DNA of 64,000 nucleotides, from contig NZ_CP031413.1 in NCBI RefSeq assembly GCF_003367355.1, positions 1,158,921 to 1,222,920 on the forward strand, read 5' to 3'. Source of the stretch: Lysobacter sp. TY2-98. GTDB taxonomy: Bacteria; Pseudomonadota; Gammaproteobacteria; Xanthomonadales; Xanthomonadaceae. The notes below the pieces were generated by a model that did no database searches, had not been told where the DNA came from, and saw only the letters and a list, made by a program, of their open reading frames with translations. This document shows positions 23,411 through 34,976 of the stretch, piece after piece (position 1 is the first letter of the stretch; every line of letters starts with the position of its first letter). A program made the translations under genes and the position numbers.

Positions 23411-23594
23411 GCATTCGTTGCGAATCCACGGTCGTGGCCGCTGAGCGGTACAGAATCCGTCGCCGGCACCGATCACTTTTTCGTTGCACCGCGCCTTGCG
23501 ACGCCCGCGAGGGCTATGCTCCAATCCGGCGACCGTACGGGCCCGAATCCGCACGGACCTACTGCAGAAATCGCGAAGAAAAAGGGGAATTCGC

Positions 23595-25277
<1,683 letters not shown>

Positions 25278-25301
25278 CGGATTTCCAACGCTTTCAGCAT
25301 C

Positions 25302-25331
25302 GACAGGCCCGCTTCGGCGGGCCTGTCTTTT
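25302..25331 (+). terminator. rho-independent terminator of rpfB
   Basis: GACAGGCCCGC and GCGGGCCTGTC form an eleven-pair stem with a TTCG loop, followed by TTTT. It lies between rpfB and rpfF. Confidence 0.9.
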
Positions 25332-25428
25332 GCATGCGGGAGCGGGGTGTAGGATCGCCTGGTGGGCACCACCTGATCGCCCGCGCCCACCAGCCTCCGC
25401 GGGCGGTTCCCCTTCGAGGACCCGCAGA

Positions 25429-26295
25429 ATGAGCACGATCGAATCGTTGCACCGTGCCCGCCTCCATCCGACCGTACGGGTGGACTCCGATGCCCACGGT
25501 GCTGGCGACTGGCTGTACATGCATGCCGACCACGCCACCGGCATCCGCCCCTGTTTCCGCACTGAGCTGATGCACGACATGTGGTCGATGCTGTCGGAGG
25601 TCGCAGGCGCGCCCCTACCCGCCTCCGCCAGTCCGCTGCGCCACGTCGTGCTCGCATCCGACGCGCCGGGCGCGTTCAACCTCGGCGGTGACCTCGCACT
25701 GTTCGCGAGCCTGATCCGCCAGGGCGATCGCGATGGGCTGATGAACTACGCGACGCGCTGCGTCGACGGCGTGCACCTGCTCCACGACGGCCTGGGGGGC
25801 GACGTGCGCACGATCGCGCTGGTGCAGGGCGACGCGCTGGGCGGTGGCATGGAGCTCGCGCTGGCCTGCCAGGTCATCGTCGCCGAGGAAGGCACCGAGA
25901 TGGGCTTGCCGGAGGTGCTGTTCGGCCTGTTCCCGGGCATGGGCGCGTACTCGTTCCTGAGCCGCCGCGTGGCGCCGCACCAGGCCGAGCGCCTGATCCT
26001 CGAAGGCCGCATCGTGCCGGTCGAGGAACTGCATCGCATGGGCATCGTCGACGTGGTGGCGCCGAAGGGCGAAGGCGAGCGTGTGGTGCGCGAGCTGATC
26101 CGCCAGGAACAGCGGGCCCCGCATGCGCATCTCGCACTCAATCGCGTGCGTCGCGCAGCGAATCCGGTGAGCTACCAGGAGCTGATCGACATCACGGCGA
26201 TCTGGGTGGATGCCGCGTTGAAGCTCGACGACCGCTCGCTGCGCACGATGGAGCGGATTGTCCGCGCGCAGGCGAAGCGTTCGGCCGCGCGCTGA
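25429..26295 (+). CDS. rpfF: DSF synthase RpfF (enoyl-CoA hydratase/thioesterase fold)
   Basis: Makes the diffusible signal factor, a cis-2-unsaturated fatty acid, from 3-hydroxyacyl-ACP by dehydration and thioester cleavage. 288 aa of the crotonase fold. The two catalytic glutamates of the family are present at Glu142 (GGGMELALAC) and Glu162 (GLPEVLFGLFPGMGAYS), one residue offset from Glu141/Glu161 of X. campestris RpfF. The oxyanion-hole segment is APGAFNLGGDLA. GAGGA precedes the ATG. The gene converges on rpfC with only three bases between the stop codons and no terminator. In Xanthomonas, unstimulated RpfC binds and restrains RpfF. Confidence 0.95.
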   Translation: MSTIESLHRARLHPTVRVDSDAHGAGDWLYMHADHATGIRPCFRTELMHDMWSMLSEVAGAPLPASASPLRHVVLASDAPGAFNLGGDLALFASLIRQGDRDGLMNYATRCVDGVHLLHDGLGGDVRTIALVQGDALGGGMELALACQVIVAEEGTEMGLPEVLFGLFPGMGAYSFLSRRVAPHQAERLILEGRIVPVEELHRMGIVDVVAPKGEGERVVRELIRQEQRAPHAHLALNRVRRAANPVSYQELIDITAIWVDAALKLDDRSLRTMERIVRAQAKRSAAR

Positions 26296-26298
26296 CGG

Positions 26299-28470
26299 TT
26301 AGTCCGATCGCGACGCAGGATCGCTTCGCTCGCCGCGGTTCCGCCGCGCTGCGAGGATGTCGCGTCCCTGCGTCAGGCGTTCCCGCAGGCTGTCGAGGCG
26401 CAGCCGCCATTCGCGGGAAAGCTGCCAGTCCGGCAGGCGCATCATCTCGCCCGCGAGCAGCGAGAGCCGGACGAGGCCGACATTGCCCGCCACGCCCTTC
26501 ACGGCGTGGGCGTGCTCGCGTACGTTGCTCCAGTCACCCCGCATCGCGCAGTCTTCCAGCAGCGCGATGCTGCGTTCGGCGTCGGCGAGGCACTCGCTGG
26601 TGAACTCGCGTTCGAACGCATCGCCCATGCCGATCGAGGCGAGTTCGTCGAGGACGGCAGGATCGAACACGGTGTCATCGCCCCGCTCCACCGGCGCCGC
26701 CGGCTTGGCGGGACGCACCGTCGCCGCATCGCGTTCGGCGATGTCGGCGAGTACGTCGAGAAGCTTGGTGGTGGATACGGGCTTGGCGAGGAAGCCCCAG
26801 GCACCGGCGTCGTGACAGGCCTGTATGGCCGCCGGCGTCACGTCGGCGCTGAGGATGACGACCGGCGTACGGGTCGTGCCCCCCGCTTCCATCATCCGCA
26901 GGTGCCGCAGCATGTCGACGCCGCTCATGCCGGGCATGTGCAGGTCGCAGATCACCAGATCGAAATGGGATTCGGCGAGGAGGTCCAGGACCTCCTCCGC
27001 GCCATCGACGCAGGTCGAGCGATGGCCGGCCTTCTGCAGCAGGCGCTGCAGCACCATGCGGTTGGCGGCGTTGTCGTCGGCGACGAGCACGTGCAGGCCA
27101 CGGACGCGGGCGCGGTGACGCAGGAACGGATTGCTGAACGCGATGACGTTCTCGCCCAGCGTGGTGGTGTCGGCGTTCTCGACGCGCGCGCCTTCGGCGA
27201 CCGGCGCGGTCGGAACGGCGGCCGTGTGGAACGGCAGCTGGACCCAGAAGCGCGTGCCCTCGCCTTCTGTGCTTTCGAAACCGATCGTGCCGCCCATCGC
27301 CTCGGTGAGGCCCTTGGCAATCGTGGTGCCCAGGCCGGTGCCGCCGTAGCGCCGCGCCAGCCCGACGTCGGCCTGCTCGAATGCGTCGAACAGGCGGCGA
27401 CGCATGGCCGTCGGAATGCCGATGCCGGTGTCGACCACCGTGAAGCGCAGCCGCGTGTGCTGGGTGTCCTGCAGCGTGCATTCGACATGCACGGTCACCG
27501 AGCCGCGGTCAGTGAACTTGACGGCGTTGCCGACCAGGTTGATCAGCACTTGCCGCACGTGCGCCGCGTCGCCGACCACGCGGGCCGGCACGTCCTCGCC
27601 GACCACCACGCCATAGTCGAGATGCTTGGCGCGTGCCTGCGGTTCGAGGATGAGACCGACGCCCGCCAGCAGCTCGCGCACGTCGAAATCGGCCGTGTGC
27701 AACTTGAGCTTGCCCGCCTCGATCGCGGAGATGTCGAGCACGTCCTCGACGAGCCCCATCAGCGTGCGCGTCGAGGCCTGGATGGTGCCCAGGCATTCGC
27801 GCTGCTCGGCGTCGAGGTCCGTTGCAGCCAGTACCTCGGTCATGCCCGCGAGGCCGTTCAACGGCGTACGGAACTCATGCGACATGTTGGCGAGGAAGCG
27901 GCTCTTGGCCTCGTTCGCACGACGCGCCTCTTCGGTGGCGCGGGTCAGCGCGGCGAGCAGGCTGGTGAGGTACATCGGAATCGCGATCAGGCCGACGAGC
28001 AGACCCACGCCCAGCGGCAGGTTCGATTGCCAGTATGGCGATTTCGCGAGGACCAGCCCGAACGATCCGGCCGCCGCGGCGACGGCGCCATTGAGGTAGC
28101 GACGCCCGAAGCGCAGGCCGTTGCCGACCGTCACCCACATGATGAGCACATAGACCCAGGCGATCGGCTCGCCCATGCGGATCATCGCCGCGGCCATCAG
28201 GCCGTAGTCCGCGGCCATGCCGACCAGGCGACGTGCGTGGTTCTTCGATGGCGAGACGTAGAGCCAGGCGAGGATCGCCGCGCCGATGACGAAGCCGGCC
28301 ATGGTCATCGCCATGACGTCGTAATACGCGGCGGAGTGCGCGTCGTGCGGACCGATCAGCAGGTAGGCCAGCACCACGGCCAGCGCACCGATCCGCACCA
28401 GCGCCTGTCCATGCTCGCTGTCCTCGCGGGCGGCGAAACGCTGGCGGACGTGGCGCAGCGCGGCGATCAC
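26299..28470 (-). CDS. rpfC: DSF sensor hybrid histidine kinase RpfC
   Basis: Inner-membrane receptor for DSF that phosphorylates RpfG through an internal phosphorelay. The GTG at 28470 overlapping the rpfG stop (GTGA) is chosen as start. It gives 723 aa and places the phospho-acceptor His at 198, as in X. campestris RpfC. Order: hydrophobic sensor with about five membrane spans (27-175), HisKA H-box [11 protein letters not shown] (His198), HATPase with [16 protein letters not shown] and GGTGLGT, receiver (461-575) with Asp509 (VICDLHMPG), and C-terminal HPt with His655 ([14 protein letters not shown]). Every relay residue is intact. No rpfH gene lies between rpfC and rpfG. Confidence 0.95.
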   Translation of the reverse strand: MIAALRHVRQRFAAREDSEHGQALVRIGALAVVLAYLLIGPHDAHSAAYYDVMAMTMAGFVIGAAILAWLYVSPSKNHARRLVGMAADYGLMAAAMIRMGEPIAWVYVLIMWVTVGNGLRFGRRYLNGAVAAAAGSFGLVLAKSPYWQSNLPLGVGLLVGLIAIPMYLTSLLAALTRATEEARRANEAKSRFLANMSHEFRTPLNGLAGMTEVLAATDLDAEQRECLGTIQASTRTLMGLVEDVLDISAIEAGKLKLHTADFDVRELLAGVGLILEPQARAKHLDYGVVVGEDVPARVVGDAAHVRQVLINLVGNAVKFTDRGSVTVHVECTLQDTQHTRLRFTVVDTGIGIPTAMRRRLFDAFEQADVGLARRYGGTGLGTTIAKGLTEAMGGTIGFESTEGEGTRFWVQLPFHTAAVPTAPVAEGARVENADTTTLGENVIAFSNPFLRHRARVRGLHVLVADDNAANRMVLQRLLQKAGHRSTCVDGAEEVLDLLAESHFDLVICDLHMPGMSGVDMLRHLRMMEAGGTTRTPVVILSADVTPAAIQACHDAGAWGFLAKPVSTTKLLDVLADIAERDAATVRPAKPAAPVERGDDTVFDPAVLDELASIGMGDAFEREFTSECLADAERSIALLEDCAMRGDWSNVREHAHAVKGVAGNVGLVRLSLLAGEMMRLPDWQLSREWRLRLDSLRERLTQGRDILAARRNRGERSDPASRSD

Positions 28471-29519
28471 GTCGGCTGCCCGTTCGGGTAGCGGTAGGTC
28501 TCGCAGAGCGCTTCGAGCTGGCGGCGTGCCGAGACCAGCACCTGCACGCATTGCGGATCGAACAGGCGTCCGCGCTGCGCATAGAGGTGCGCGAGCGCGG
28601 CATCGATCTCCCACTCGTGCTTGTACGGCTGCTCGGAGATCAGCGCGTCGAACACGTCGGCGACGGCGACGATGCGTGCCTCGATCGGGATCGCCTCACC
28701 GGCGAGGCCATGCGGATAGCCGCTGCCGTCGAAGCGCTCGTGATGGCTGAGCGCGACGCGTGCGGCCAGTTCGAGGAACGGCGTGCCGCTGCCCGACAGC
28801 AGGTCATGACCGATCTCCGGATGTCGACGCACCAGTGCCATCTCTTCGTCGGAAAGCGGGCCGGGCTTGTGCAGCACGGCGTCGGGCAGCGCGATCTTGC
28901 CGATGTCGTGCAGCGGAGTCGCCTGCTCGAGCAGGCTGACCTCGTCGTCGAACAGGCCCACGCCCCGCGCGATCATGCCGGCGACCGCCGCCATGCGCTG
29001 CAGGTTCGGATGCGTGCCACCGTCGCGATATTCGATCGCGCGGGCCAGGCGCGTCAGCATCTGCCGCTCGCGATCGGCGATCTGCGCGAGCGTCGTCTGC
29101 AGGCGGTGTTCCAGCGACAGCGCGCGCTGCTTCACGTTCTCCGACTGCTGCCGAAGCTGCAGCAGGTTGCGGCAACGGGCACGAAGCTCGCGCGGGCGGA
29201 CGGGCTTGACGAGGAAATCGATGACGCCGGCGTCGAGTGCGGCCTGGCGGATCGGCTCGTCGCCCACCACCGTCACGAGGATGATCGGGATGTCCCGGTG
29301 GCGCGGGAGACGACGGAAGCGGCGCGCGAACTCCAGCCCGTCGATGCCGGGCATGCGGTAGTCGAGCAGCAGCAGGTCGGGGTCGTTCGAGGCGCACCAG
29401 TCCAGCGCGGCCTGCGGCTCGCCGAAATCGTGGACGCTCAGCTCGGCGCCGATGTCCTCGATGATGTGGCGCAGCATGGTGCGTGCGCTGGTCTGGTCAT
29501 CGACGATGACGACATTCAT
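28467..29519 (-). CDS. rpfG: cyclic di-GMP phosphodiesterase response regulator RpfG
   Basis: Output of the DSF pathway: phosphorylated RpfG hydrolyses cyclic di-GMP and controls virulence factors, motility and biofilm dispersal in relatives. 350 aa from the ATG at 29519; a longer upstream frame is non-homologous. Receiver domain 1-120 with Asp53 ([10 protein letters not shown]) and Lys105 (FLVKP). The HD-GYP domain has HDIGK (His204/Asp205) and [11 protein letters not shown] (GYP 267-269), so both the metal site and the GYP motif are complete. Its stop overlaps rpfC's GTG by four bases, making rpfG-rpfC a coupled operon. Confidence 0.95.
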   Translation of the reverse strand: MNVVIVDDQTSARTMLRHIIEDIGAELSVHDFGEPQAALDWCASNDPDLLLLDYRMPGIDGLEFARRFRRLPRHRDIPIILVTVVGDEPIRQAALDAGVIDFLVKPVRPRELRARCRNLLQLRQQSENVKQRALSLEHRLQTTLAQIADRERQMLTRLARAIEYRDGGTHPNLQRMAAVAGMIARGVGLFDDEVSLLEQATPLHDIGKIALPDAVLHKPGPLSDEEMALVRRHPEIGHDLLSGSGTPFLELAARVALSHHERFDGSGYPHGLAGEAIPIEARIVAVADVFDALISEQPYKHEWEIDAALAHLYAQRGRLFDPQCVQVLVSARRQLEALCETYRYPNGQPT

Positions 29520-29647
29520 TGGACCATCCGTTGGCGAGGGACCGGTACGGCGGCTGTGGGGCCGAGGATAGCGCGACACCACCACCACCGTGGCACCGCG
29601 CCTGCTCCTCGTCTATCGGCCGCTGAACGGGCGTACTTGAGTTCCGG

Positions 29648-31165
29648 TCAGCCGGCCTGCTCCGGCCGCATGTACGGAAACAGCAGGACATCGCGGATGG
29701 AGGCCCGATCCGTGAGCAGCATCACGAGGCGGTCGATGCCGATCCCGAGGCCGCCGGTCGGTGGCAGGCCGACTTCCAGCGCACGGATGTAATCGGAGTC
29801 GTAGTGCATCGCCTCGTCGTCCCCGCCCTCCTTCGCGTCGACCTGCGCCTGGAAGCGCGCGGCCTGATCCTCGGGGTCGTTCAGCTCGGAGAAGCCGTTC
29901 GCCAGCTCCTTGCCGCCGACGAACAGCTCGAAGCGGTCGGTGAGCTCCGGGTCGACATCGTTCGCGCGGGCCAGCGGGCTGACCTCGACCGGGTGGTCGG
30001 TGATGAAGGTCGGCTGCACCAGCGTGTGCTCGACCGTCTTCTCGAAGATCTCCAGCAGCAACTTGCCCCAGCCGTAGGACGGCTTGATCTGGATCCGCAG
30101 GCGCGCGCAGTGCTGGCGCATCTTTTCCAGGTCGCGCAGATCCTCGCGTGCGATGTCCGGGTTGTGCTCGAGCACCGCGTCGGTCATCGACCAGCGGCGG
30201 AAGCGCGGACCGAGATCGATCGGGGCGCCCTCCCATTCGATCGACGTCGTGCCCAGCACGTCCTGCGCGCAATGACGGATCACGTCTTCCGTCAGGTCCA
30301 TGATCTCGGTGTACGTGGCGTAGGCCTCGTACAGCTCGAGCATCGTGAACTCGGGGTTGTGCCGCGTCGACACGCCCTCGTTGCGGAAGTTGCGATTGAT
30401 CTCGTAGACGCGCTCGAGGCCACCGACGACGAGGCGCTTGAGGTACAGCTCCGGCGCGACGCGCAGGTACAGCTCGAGATCCAGCGCGTTGTGATGCGTG
30501 ACGAACGGCTTCGCCGTCGCGCCGCCGGGGATGTAATGCATCATCGGCGTCTCGACTTCGAGGAAGCGGCGCGCGTCGAGCCACGCACGCATCGCACGGA
30601 TGATCTTGCTGCGCTTGACGAACACGTCGCGCGATTCCGGCGTCACGATCAGGTCGACGTAACGCTGGCGGTAGCGCTGTTCGATGTCGGCCATGCCGTG
30701 GAACTTGTCCGGCAACGGACGCAGCGCCTTGGTCAGCAGGCGCAGCGTGGTCGCCTTGATCGACAGCTCGCCGGTGCGGGTACGCGTGAGCTCGCCTTCG
30801 ACGGCGACGATGTCGCCGAGGTCGAGGTTCTTGAACACGTCGAACGCATCGCCGAGCAGGTCCTTCTTCAGCCAGAGCTGCACGCGGCCCGACTCGTCCT
30901 GGATCTGCGCGAAGCCGGCCTTGCCCATATCGCGCTTGAGCAGCACGCGCCCGCCGAGGGCGACACGACGCGGCTCGGCCTCGAATGCTTCCGCTGTCCA
31001 ACGTTCGGCGTCCGCGAATTCCGCCTGCAGGTCACCCGCGTAGTGCGCGCGCTTGAAGTCGTTCGGAAACGCGATGCCGCCTTCGCGAAGCTGCGCGAGT
31101 TTGGCGCGACGCTCGGCGATCAGGAAGTTCTCGTCGGTCGGCGGCGTGGCGGTGGTGTCGGTCAT
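29648..31165 (-). CDS. lysS: lysyl-tRNA synthetase, class II
   Basis: Charges tRNA-Lys, 505 aa. An N-terminal OB anticodon-binding domain (about residues 65-180, [26 protein letters not shown]) is followed by the class II core. Motif 2 ([18 protein letters not shown]) and motif 3 ([18 protein letters not shown]) are intact. The C-terminus reads [15 protein letters not shown]. It is part of the conserved xanthomonad rpf neighbourhood rpfG-lysS-prfB-recJ-rpfE. It lies 105 bases downstream of prfB on the same strand; E. coli has the same prfB-lysS adjacency (with recJ upstream), so co-transcription is likely. Confidence 0.97.
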   Translation of the reverse strand: MTDTTATPPTDENFLIAERRAKLAQLREGGIAFPNDFKRAHYAGDLQAEFADAERWTAEAFEAEPRRVALGGRVLLKRDMGKAGFAQIQDESGRVQLWLKKDLLGDAFDVFKNLDLGDIVAVEGELTRTRTGELSIKATTLRLLTKALRPLPDKFHGMADIEQRYRQRYVDLIVTPESRDVFVKRSKIIRAMRAWLDARRFLEVETPMMHYIPGGATAKPFVTHHNALDLELYLRVAPELYLKRLVVGGLERVYEINRNFRNEGVSTRHNPEFTMLELYEAYATYTEIMDLTEDVIRHCAQDVLGTTSIEWEGAPIDLGPRFRRWSMTDAVLEHNPDIAREDLRDLEKMRQHCARLRIQIKPSYGWGKLLLEIFEKTVEHTLVQPTFITDHPVEVSPLARANDVDPELTDRFELFVGGKELANGFSELNDPEDQAARFQAQVDAKEGGDDEAMHYDSDYIRALEVGLPPTGGLGIGIDRLVMLLTDRASIRDVLLFPYMRPEQAG

Positions 31166-31270
31166 GAGGTTCGCTGCGGAGGTCCGGCGCGGGCCGGTGG
31201 GTCGTTCAGAAAGGGATGGACGCGATCGTAGCGGGCAACGCGCCCCTGCGAGCGGCAGGGGCGCGGCGGA

Positions 31271-32399
31271 TCAGGCGGCGTCGGTGCGTTTGGCGCCGAC
31301 TTCGAGGCCGGCCTTGAGGCTCGCTTCGACGAACTCGTCGAGATCGCCGTCGAGCACCTTCTGCGTATCGCTGCGCTCGATGCCGGTACGCAGATCCTTG
31401 ATGCGGCTCTGGTCGAGCACGTAGTTGCGAATCTGGCTGCCCCAGCCGATGTCGGACTTGGTCGCTTCGACCGCATCCCGCTCGGCGTTGCGCTTCTGTA
31501 TCTCCAGCTCGTAGAGCTTGGCGGCGAGCATCTTCATCGCGTTGTCGCGGTTCTGGTGCTGGCTGCGCCCGGTCTGGCAGGCGACGACAATGTTGGTCGG
31601 AATGTGCGTGATGCGCACCGCCGACTCGGTCTTGTTGACGTGCTGGCCGCCAGCGCCCGAGGAGCGATACACGTCGGTTCGCAGGTCCGCCGGGTTGATC
31701 TCGATGTCGATGTTGTCGTCGATCTCCGGCGACACGAACACGGACGTGAAGCTCGTATGGCGGCGGTTGTCCGAATCGAACGGCGACTTGCGCACCAGGC
31801 GGTGCACGCCGGTTTCGGTCTTCAGCCAGCCGTACGCGAAATCGCCTTCGACACGCAGCGTCGCCGACTTGATGCCCGCGACGTCGCCGCCGCTGGCTTC
31901 CATCAGTTCGGTCTTCCAGCCGCGCGATTCGCACCAGCGCAGGTACATGCGCAGCAGGATCTCGGCCCAGTCCTGGGCTTCGGTGCCGCCGGCGCCCGCC
32001 TGGATGTCGACGAACGCATTCGCGCTGTCCATCTTCCCGGAGAACATGCGGCGGAATTCGAGCTGCTCGACGTCCTTCGCGTAGCGCTCCACGTCATCGA
32101 CCACCGCCTTCGCGGTGTCTTCGTCGTCCTCCATCTCGGCGAGTTCGAGCAACTCGTTCGCACCGACGAGGCCGTCGGTGAGGTTGCGGATGCCGTTGAC
32201 GACCTTGTCCAGCGAGGACCGCTCGCGGCCCAGCGCCTGCGCGCGTTCGGCGTCGTTCCACACGTCGGGGCTTTCGAGCTCCCGGTTTACTTCTTCGAGA
32301 CGTTCGACCTTGTGGTCGTAGTCAAAGGTACCCCCTAAGCGAATCGAGCCGGCCCCGGAGGTCGGCGATGCGCTGGCGGACGGGATTGAGCTCGATCAT
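31271..32399 (-). CDS. prfB: peptide chain release factor 2, with programmed +1 frameshift
   Basis: Recognises UGA and UAA stops and triggers peptide release. The message starts at the ATG at 32399 ([17 protein letters not shown]). It reads 25 codons to an in-frame TGA (32322-32324) and continues in the +1 frame as [22 protein letters not shown], giving 375 aa. The stop-recognition SPF motif (RKSPFDSD) is present. The catalytic GGQ (GAGGQHVNK) falls at 250-252, the same numbering as E. coli, confirming the reading. It lies upstream of lysS. A perfect ten-pair hairpin (31240-31264) without a T run follows it. Confidence 0.95.
32321..32336 (-). promoter_or_regulatory. prfB autoregulatory +1 frameshift site
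   Basis: On the minus strand AGGGGG-TAC-CTT-TGA-C has all classic parts: an internal Shine-Dalgarno-like AGGGGG three bases before the slippery CTT, then the in-frame TGA followed by C. Low RF2 lets the ribosome slip forward and finish RF2. Confidence 0.95.
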
Positions 32400-32505
32400 G
32401 TCCGGTCTGATGCGATCAAAGGAACCGGCGATTCTACCAATGCCGGCGCCGTCCGACGCCGCGGGCGGCGCGACCGGACGGCGCGCCGTCTCGCAATTTT
32501 CAGCT

Positions 32506-33141
32506 TCAGCGGAAGCGGAAGCTGCCGCCGCGGCTCACCGGCGCGTAGGGCCGGATCGGCCCGTAGCCGCTGCTGCTGCCATAGCCGGTGCCGAAGCCGC
32601 TGCCGAAGCCGCCGTTGAAGTCGCGGGAGCGGCGGTTGCGCATGCGTTCCTGGAGCTCGGTGCGGCGCACGTCGAGCCAGTCCGTCCGGCCCACCCGGCC
32701 GGGCTCGAGGCCACGACGCTCGGCTTCGCGATCACGGAATTCGCAGAAATCGTCGTAGGCGTCGAGCTCGTGCCGCAGTTCGCGCGCGCACAGCTCGATC
32801 ATGATCGCGTCGTCGAGGAAGCCCAGCACCGGGATCGTGTCGTGGATCGCGTCGTAGGCCGAGGCGAAATAGACCAGCGCCGCACGGACGTTCGCCGCGT
32901 CCTCCTCGCCCAGCGCCCAGCCCTCGTCACCCATCATCGCGATCAGGCGTTCCAGCACGACCAGGCGATCCTGCACGTACTCCGGCGGATTGCTGTTGCG
33001 CGCCTGCGTGAGCATGTCCGTCGCGGCACTCAGCACCTGCGCGTTGGTCAGGTTGGCGCCACGCTGACGCGCGATGTCGGCGGCGCGCGCAAAGTGCTTG
33101 AGGTCATCGTCCGACAGGTCGATGTTGACGGTCAGCGGCAT
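32506..33141 (-). CDS. YkvA-family (DUF1232) protein with Gly/Tyr-rich tail
   Basis: 211 residues, function unknown. The DUF1232/YkvA core is at about 90-125: VYFASAYDAIHDTIPVLGFLDDAIMIELC resembles the family's 'D-x-IPVLG-x-LDD' helical hairpin. The N-terminal 80 residues are helical and charged. From about residue 172 the tail is low-complexity, built from Gly, Phe, Tyr, Ser and Arg (RDFNGGFGSGFGTGYG), and ends in RGGSFRFR. This resembles disordered RGG-type tails that contact RNA or self-associate, which is inference only. It lies between recJ and prfB on the same strand, where relatives of the rpf region also carry extra genes. Confidence 0.72.
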   Translation of the reverse strand: MPLTVNIDLSDDDLKHFARAADIARQRGANLTNAQVLSAATDMLTQARNSNPPEYVQDRLVVLERLIAMMGDEGWALGEEDAANVRAALVYFASAYDAIHDTIPVLGFLDDAIMIELCARELRHELDAYDDFCEFRDREAERRGLEPGRVGRTDWLDVRRTELQERMRNRRSRDFNGGFGSGFGTGYGSSSGYGPIRPYAPVSRGGSFRFR

Positions 33142-33179
33142 CGCACATCTCCGGGAGTGGCGCCCGGATGCAGGTTATG

Positions 33180-33219
33180 GGATGCCCCGGAGCCCCGCCA
33201 ATTGCCCCTTGGGGCATCC
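33180..33219. repeat. inverted repeat in the recJ-DUF1232 gap
   Basis: GGATGCCCC (33180-33188) and GGGGCATCC (33211-33219) are perfect nine-base inverted arms in the 98-base gap. No T run follows on the minus strand, so its role as a recJ terminator is doubtful. It may stabilise the 3' end of the recJ message. Confidence 0.4.
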
Positions 33220-33239
33220 GGCGTGCCTTTGCGTCCGCG

Positions 33240-34976
33240 TCAGCGTGCGTGTTCGCGATGCGTGACGACGAGCTGGATCGCATCGCCGCCGCGGTAGTCG
33301 TCCGGTTCCAGCCTGTAGGCGATGCGCACGCGGTCCGGTGGCGGCGTGCCGCGCCAGCCACCGAACTCGATCGCGTTCAGCCGCAGCCCTGCGAGCCCGA
33401 GTTCCAGCTTGAGATGGCGCTCGCCGACGACGCGCCAGTTCAGCACGTCGAACTCGCCATCGAATTGCGGCTCCGGAAATGCCTGGCCCCACGGCCCGCC
33501 ATCGCGCAGGGCGTCGGCGCAGCGGCGCCCGAATTCGCCGGGCTCGAGTTCACCGTCGCTGAGGATTTCAGCCTGCAGCAGGTCCGGTGTGAGCAGCGGC
33601 GCTGCCACATCCTGCATCGCGCTCGAGAACTCCGCGAATCGATCGACGCGCAGGCTCAGCCCGGCCGCCATCGCATGGCCGCCAAAGCGGTCGACCAGCG
33701 ACGGGCGACGCGACGACACCAGCGCCAGCGCATCACGGATGTGGAAGCCCGGCACCGAACGCGCAGAGCCGCGCAGCAGGTCCGAGCCCGGCGATGAGGG
33801 CGCGAACGCGAACACCGGGCGATGCAGGCGTTCCTTGATCTTCGACGCGACCAGGCCGACGACGCCCGGATGCCATTCGTCGTCGAACAGGCAGATCGCG
33901 TGCGGCAGCTCGCCGCCGGGCAACTCGACACGCGCGAGCGCACGCTCGGCTTCATCGATCATCTGCTGCTGCACCGCGCGGCGCTCGCCGTTGATCTCGT
34001 TGAGCAGCTGCGCGATTTCGCGGGCGCGCGACAGGTCGTCGGTGAGCAGGCATTCGATGCCGAGCGCCATGTCCTCCAGTCGACCCGCCGCATTGATGCG
34101 CGGCGCGACGGCGTAGCCGATGTCGGCGGCGCCGAGTCGCGCGAGTTCGCGTTGCGACACCTCGACCAGCGCACGCAGCCCCGCGCAGACCTGCCCCGCG
34201 CGCATGCGTCGCAGGCCGGCACCGACGAGCGCGCGATTGTTCGCGTCGAGCGGCACGAGGTCGGCGACGGTGCCCACGGTGACCAGATCGAGCAGTTGCG
34301 TGAGATCCGGCTCCTCGGGCGGCAGCCGCCCCTGCTCGCGCAAATGGCGACGCAATGCGAGCAGCACGTAGAAGATGACACCGACGCCCGCGAGCGCCTT
34401 GCTCGCGAAACCATCCGCGCGCATGTTCGGATCGACGATCGCATCGGCCGGCGGCAGCGCTTCGCCCGGCAGATGGTGGTCGGTGACGAGTACCTTCCAG
34501 CCCCTGCCCTTCGCCGCGCTCACGCCCGCATGGCAGGCGATGCCGTGATCGACGGTGACGACGAGATCGGGCTGCATCGGCGCAAGCTCGTCCACCATCG
34601 CCGGCGTCAGGCCGTAGCCGTGGACGATGCGGTTCGGCACCGCGTACGACACGCGCCGGGCGCCCAGCATGCGCAGGCCGCGCACGCCGACCGCACAGGC
34701 CGTCGCGCCATCACAGTCGAAATCACCGACGACAACGATATGCGCGTCGTTAGCCATCGCATCCGCCAGCAGGCGCGTCGCCGCATCGAGGCCGCCCATC
34801 GCGTCCGGTGCCAGCAGCTGCGCGAGCTTGGGGCGTGCCTGCTCGATCGAACCCGCGCCGCGCATCGCATAGACGCGCGCGAGCACCGGATGCAGGTCGC
34901 GCGCCCAGTCGCCCGCAGTGGCGGCGGGGCGTCGCACGAGTCGTGCGGCAGTCGTCCCTGTTCGAAGCTCGCTCAT
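33240..34976 (-). CDS. recJ: single-stranded-DNA-specific exonuclease RecJ
   Basis: 5'-3' ssDNA exonuclease of recombination and mismatch repair, 578 aa (E. coli 577). DHH phosphoesterase motifs: DFDCDGATA near residue 86 (motif I), VTVDHG, and VTDHHLPGEALPPADAIVDPN, which holds the DHH. The C-terminal DHHA1 part has GGHAMAAGLSLR and an OB-like domain. The start at 34976 overlaps the rpfE stop by four bases (ATGA). A longer frame upstream lies within rpfE. The coupling rpfE-recJ is conserved in the xanthomonad rpf region. Confidence 0.96.
   Translation of the reverse strand: MSELRTGTTAARLVRRPAATAGDWARDLHPVLARVYAMRGAGSIEQARPKLAQLLAPDAMGGLDAATRLLADAMANDAHIVVVGDFDCDGATACAVGVRGLRMLGARRVSYAVPNRIVHGYGLTPAMVDELAPMQPDLVVTVDHGIACHAGVSAAKGRGWKVLVTDHHLPGEALPPADAIVDPNMRADGFASKALAGVGVIFYVLLALRRHLREQGRLPPEEPDLTQLLDLVTVGTVADLVPLDANNRALVGAGLRRMRAGQVCAGLRALVEVSQRELARLGAADIGYAVAPRINAAGRLEDMALGIECLLTDDLSRAREIAQLLNEINGERRAVQQQMIDEAERALARVELPGGELPHAICLFDDEWHPGVVGLVASKIKERLHRPVFAFAPSSPGSDLLRGSARSVPGFHIRDALALVSSRRPSLVDRFGGHAMAAGLSLRVDRFAEFSSAMQDVAAPLLTPDLLQAEILSDGELEPGEFGRRCADALRDGGPWGQAFPEPQFDGEFDVLNWRVVGERHLKLELGLAGLRLNAIEFGGWRGTPPPDRVRIAYRLEPDDYRGGDAIQLVVTHREHAR

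Noticed and set aside
28471..28614. Upstream extension of rpfC
   Set aside because: Lies within rpfG in another frame. The GTG at 28470 gives the GTGA overlap and the expected His198.
31240..31264. Perfect ten-pair hairpin after prfB as a terminator
   Set aside because: No T run follows (GTTGCCC), so I do not list it as a rho-independent terminator, though it may pause polymerase.
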